From: Patagioenas fasciata
Lineage: Eukaryota; Chordata; Aves; Columbiformes; Columbidae
DNA: 64,000 nt
Direction of reading: 5' to 3'
Assembly: GCF_037038585.1 (NCBI RefSeq)
Contig: NC_092522.1
Coordinates: forward strand, 123,920,661-123,984,660
The notes under the pieces were generated by a model, which was given only the letters and a program-made list of their open reading frames with translations, searched no databases and was not told the origin of the DNA. Positions 62,307 through 64,000 of this stretch are shown one piece after another. Position numbers and translations under genes: made by a program. Position 1 is the stretch's first letter, and every line of letters begins with the position of its first letter.

Positions 62307-64000
62307 GTAAACTTTCCTCTTTAAATATATATTTAAATACACCTGGATTTCTGAACCGATCAAGAGATTACTCCAATGGGAATGCAAAGCAAATCCTGTT
62401 TTGAAAAAGAGGTTCGTTTTTCTGATGTGAAATTGAGCTTTAGCTACTCTGCTCTAGACGAAGGTAAAGGTGTAAATTCCCTCAGTGCCTACATTTTGTT
62501 AGTTCTGAACTTGGGAAATCATATTCCATCATCGGAATGATCCGGAATGGGATAAGATGCCCTGGGAAGAGCCTGTGAAGTCTTCAAAGGAGGTGCTGGA
62601 TGTTGCGGTATTGCCGTTGTCTGGGAACAGGTCTTTGAAACCTGTAATAAGCGACGCGTTATCTCCCAAGCGCACACATGCGGCTCCTCATCCTGTAATC
62701 ACTGAGCACCTCACAATCTCTGACTGTCATCTTCACAGCTCCTACATGAGACAAGAAAGTGCTGTCACCATGTTTTGCAGATGAAAAAATAATGAGACAC
62801 ACAGAGACGTGAGGTAGAATTTATTTACCCCGACCACAAATCACTGCGACTTAGACATTTGGCCAGGTCTATATGTCTAAAACCTAACATTTAAGCCTGG
62901 CTTGTTTGGTCATCCCAGGCTCCTTGTACAGTCAACAGAGAGAAAGCTGTAATTCCAGAGGGTAATTCAATTTGTCCTAGTCCTAAACTCACCCCTTAAG
63001 AATTGCATTGGGCTTTCTTTTCTATAAGGCAAAATCCATTTATGAGCCATTCTGAGGAAGCGGCCGTAATCTGCTCAGTCTCCTATGCAGACAGGAATAC
63101 AGACTCAGGGACTTTAATGCAATAAATGAGTGAATTCAGCTCAATGTGGCTTGGTAGTAACTGTATGGTCGAGTTCTGTGCACATCTTTATAAATGGAAC
63201 CAAAGAACCAGTTACATGGTCACATATGATACATAAGCTAAATAGAAATACAGAAGTGTTGCTCCTTATCAGCACTTTGATAAAGAGCATTTGCACAGCA
63301 ACTTTATTTGAATGATAATGCTTGTTCTTTATACCTTCTAGGTCACTCATGGGCATTTTTTGCATTTGAACTGGTCTTTACAGACAAGTATTTTGATTTT
63401 AAGATCCTGAGGATTATTCATCTTTATAGGAAATATGCTTTCCATGACTTGTTGACGTGCACGTGTTTTGATACAAAGGGATTTCACGGATACTAAGAAA
63501 GCAAAATACACCTTTCAGCTTGATAGTCAGGGGCTGACAGGCCTAAAACCCATCTCTTGAAAACTGTTGTGTACATATTTTATGGCAAAGAGAAAGCACA
63601 AAAGCTGCTCTTAACTCCCTTCAAAGCCCGTGGGGTTATAATGCAAAGCCTGGAGCACTTTGAGTTGGGGAGAAACGGTGTCAAGAAATCCCAGTGCTCT
63701 GGGCAGGGCTATTTGCATCGATTCACATGAGCCTCTCGTGCTCTCTGGGCGCGTGGACTGGATGAAACCAATGAATGGTGGGTTTGTGAGGCTGGGAACC
63801 CATATTCAAAATAGTTATAAATGATTTATCATGAAACTGGAAGGCTAAAGTCGGTCCTAAGTCCAGAACTATGAAGTGTTTCCACTCTGGGTGATAGAAT
63901 GGAAAGTACATACCTGCAGATGATAACAGGCTTGGAGGGATTTCAGGAACTTTGGAGGATAGAAATCAGCATGAAATGCTCTGCAGTGTAATAAGGACAA
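62307..64000 (+). other. FBXO16: FBXO16 intron 3 (incomplete)
   Basis: From the gtaaac donor to the window edge I find no further FBXO16 exon and no recognisable repeat. The sequence is plain AT-rich intron with short chance frames. Confidence 0.7.

Overview
This window is vertebrate, almost certainly avian, nuclear DNA. Two things show it: many CR1 LINE fragments of bird type, ending in the octamer-like tail attctatg, and spliced exons whose translations match two vertebrate genes. I cannot name the species.

Two protein-coding genes lie head to head. On the minus strand is FZD3 (Frizzled-3, a Wnt / planar-cell-polarity receptor). Its start-codon exon is at 41248-41436 (coding part). Two further coding exons are at 15121-15317 and 12726-13743. 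Together they give about 468 residues: signal peptide, complete cysteine-rich domain and TM1-TM6. TM7, the cytoplasmic tail and the 3' UTR are not visible and should lie beyond position 1. On the plus strand is FBXO16 (an F-box protein). Its start-codon exon is at 55465-55607 and a 36-base exon is at 62271-62306. The rest, including the F-box, lies to the right of 64000. The same head-to-head pair exists on human 8p21.1, which supports both calls.

The space between the genes is a CpG island (about 46.6-47.6 kb). It contains a short bidirectional promoter with opposed CCAAT boxes, RFX-like half sites, GC boxes and candidate noncoding first exons on each strand. On the FZD3 side, the island grades into an old minisatellite with units of about 50-80 bases. 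That minisatellite is interrupted by a CR1 insertion and a perfect tetranucleotide tract of about 41 copies.

All remaining sequence is intron. It carries at least twenty CR1 fragments in both orientations, several of them nested, and one 170-codon open stretch of CR1 ORF2. It also holds a 182-base direct duplication inside FBXO16, a compact CpG cluster inside FZD3, and simple repeats. I saw no tRNA, rRNA, CRISPR array, prokaryotic feature or clear viral element. Most of the open reading frames outside the exons above are chance frames or CR1 shadows.
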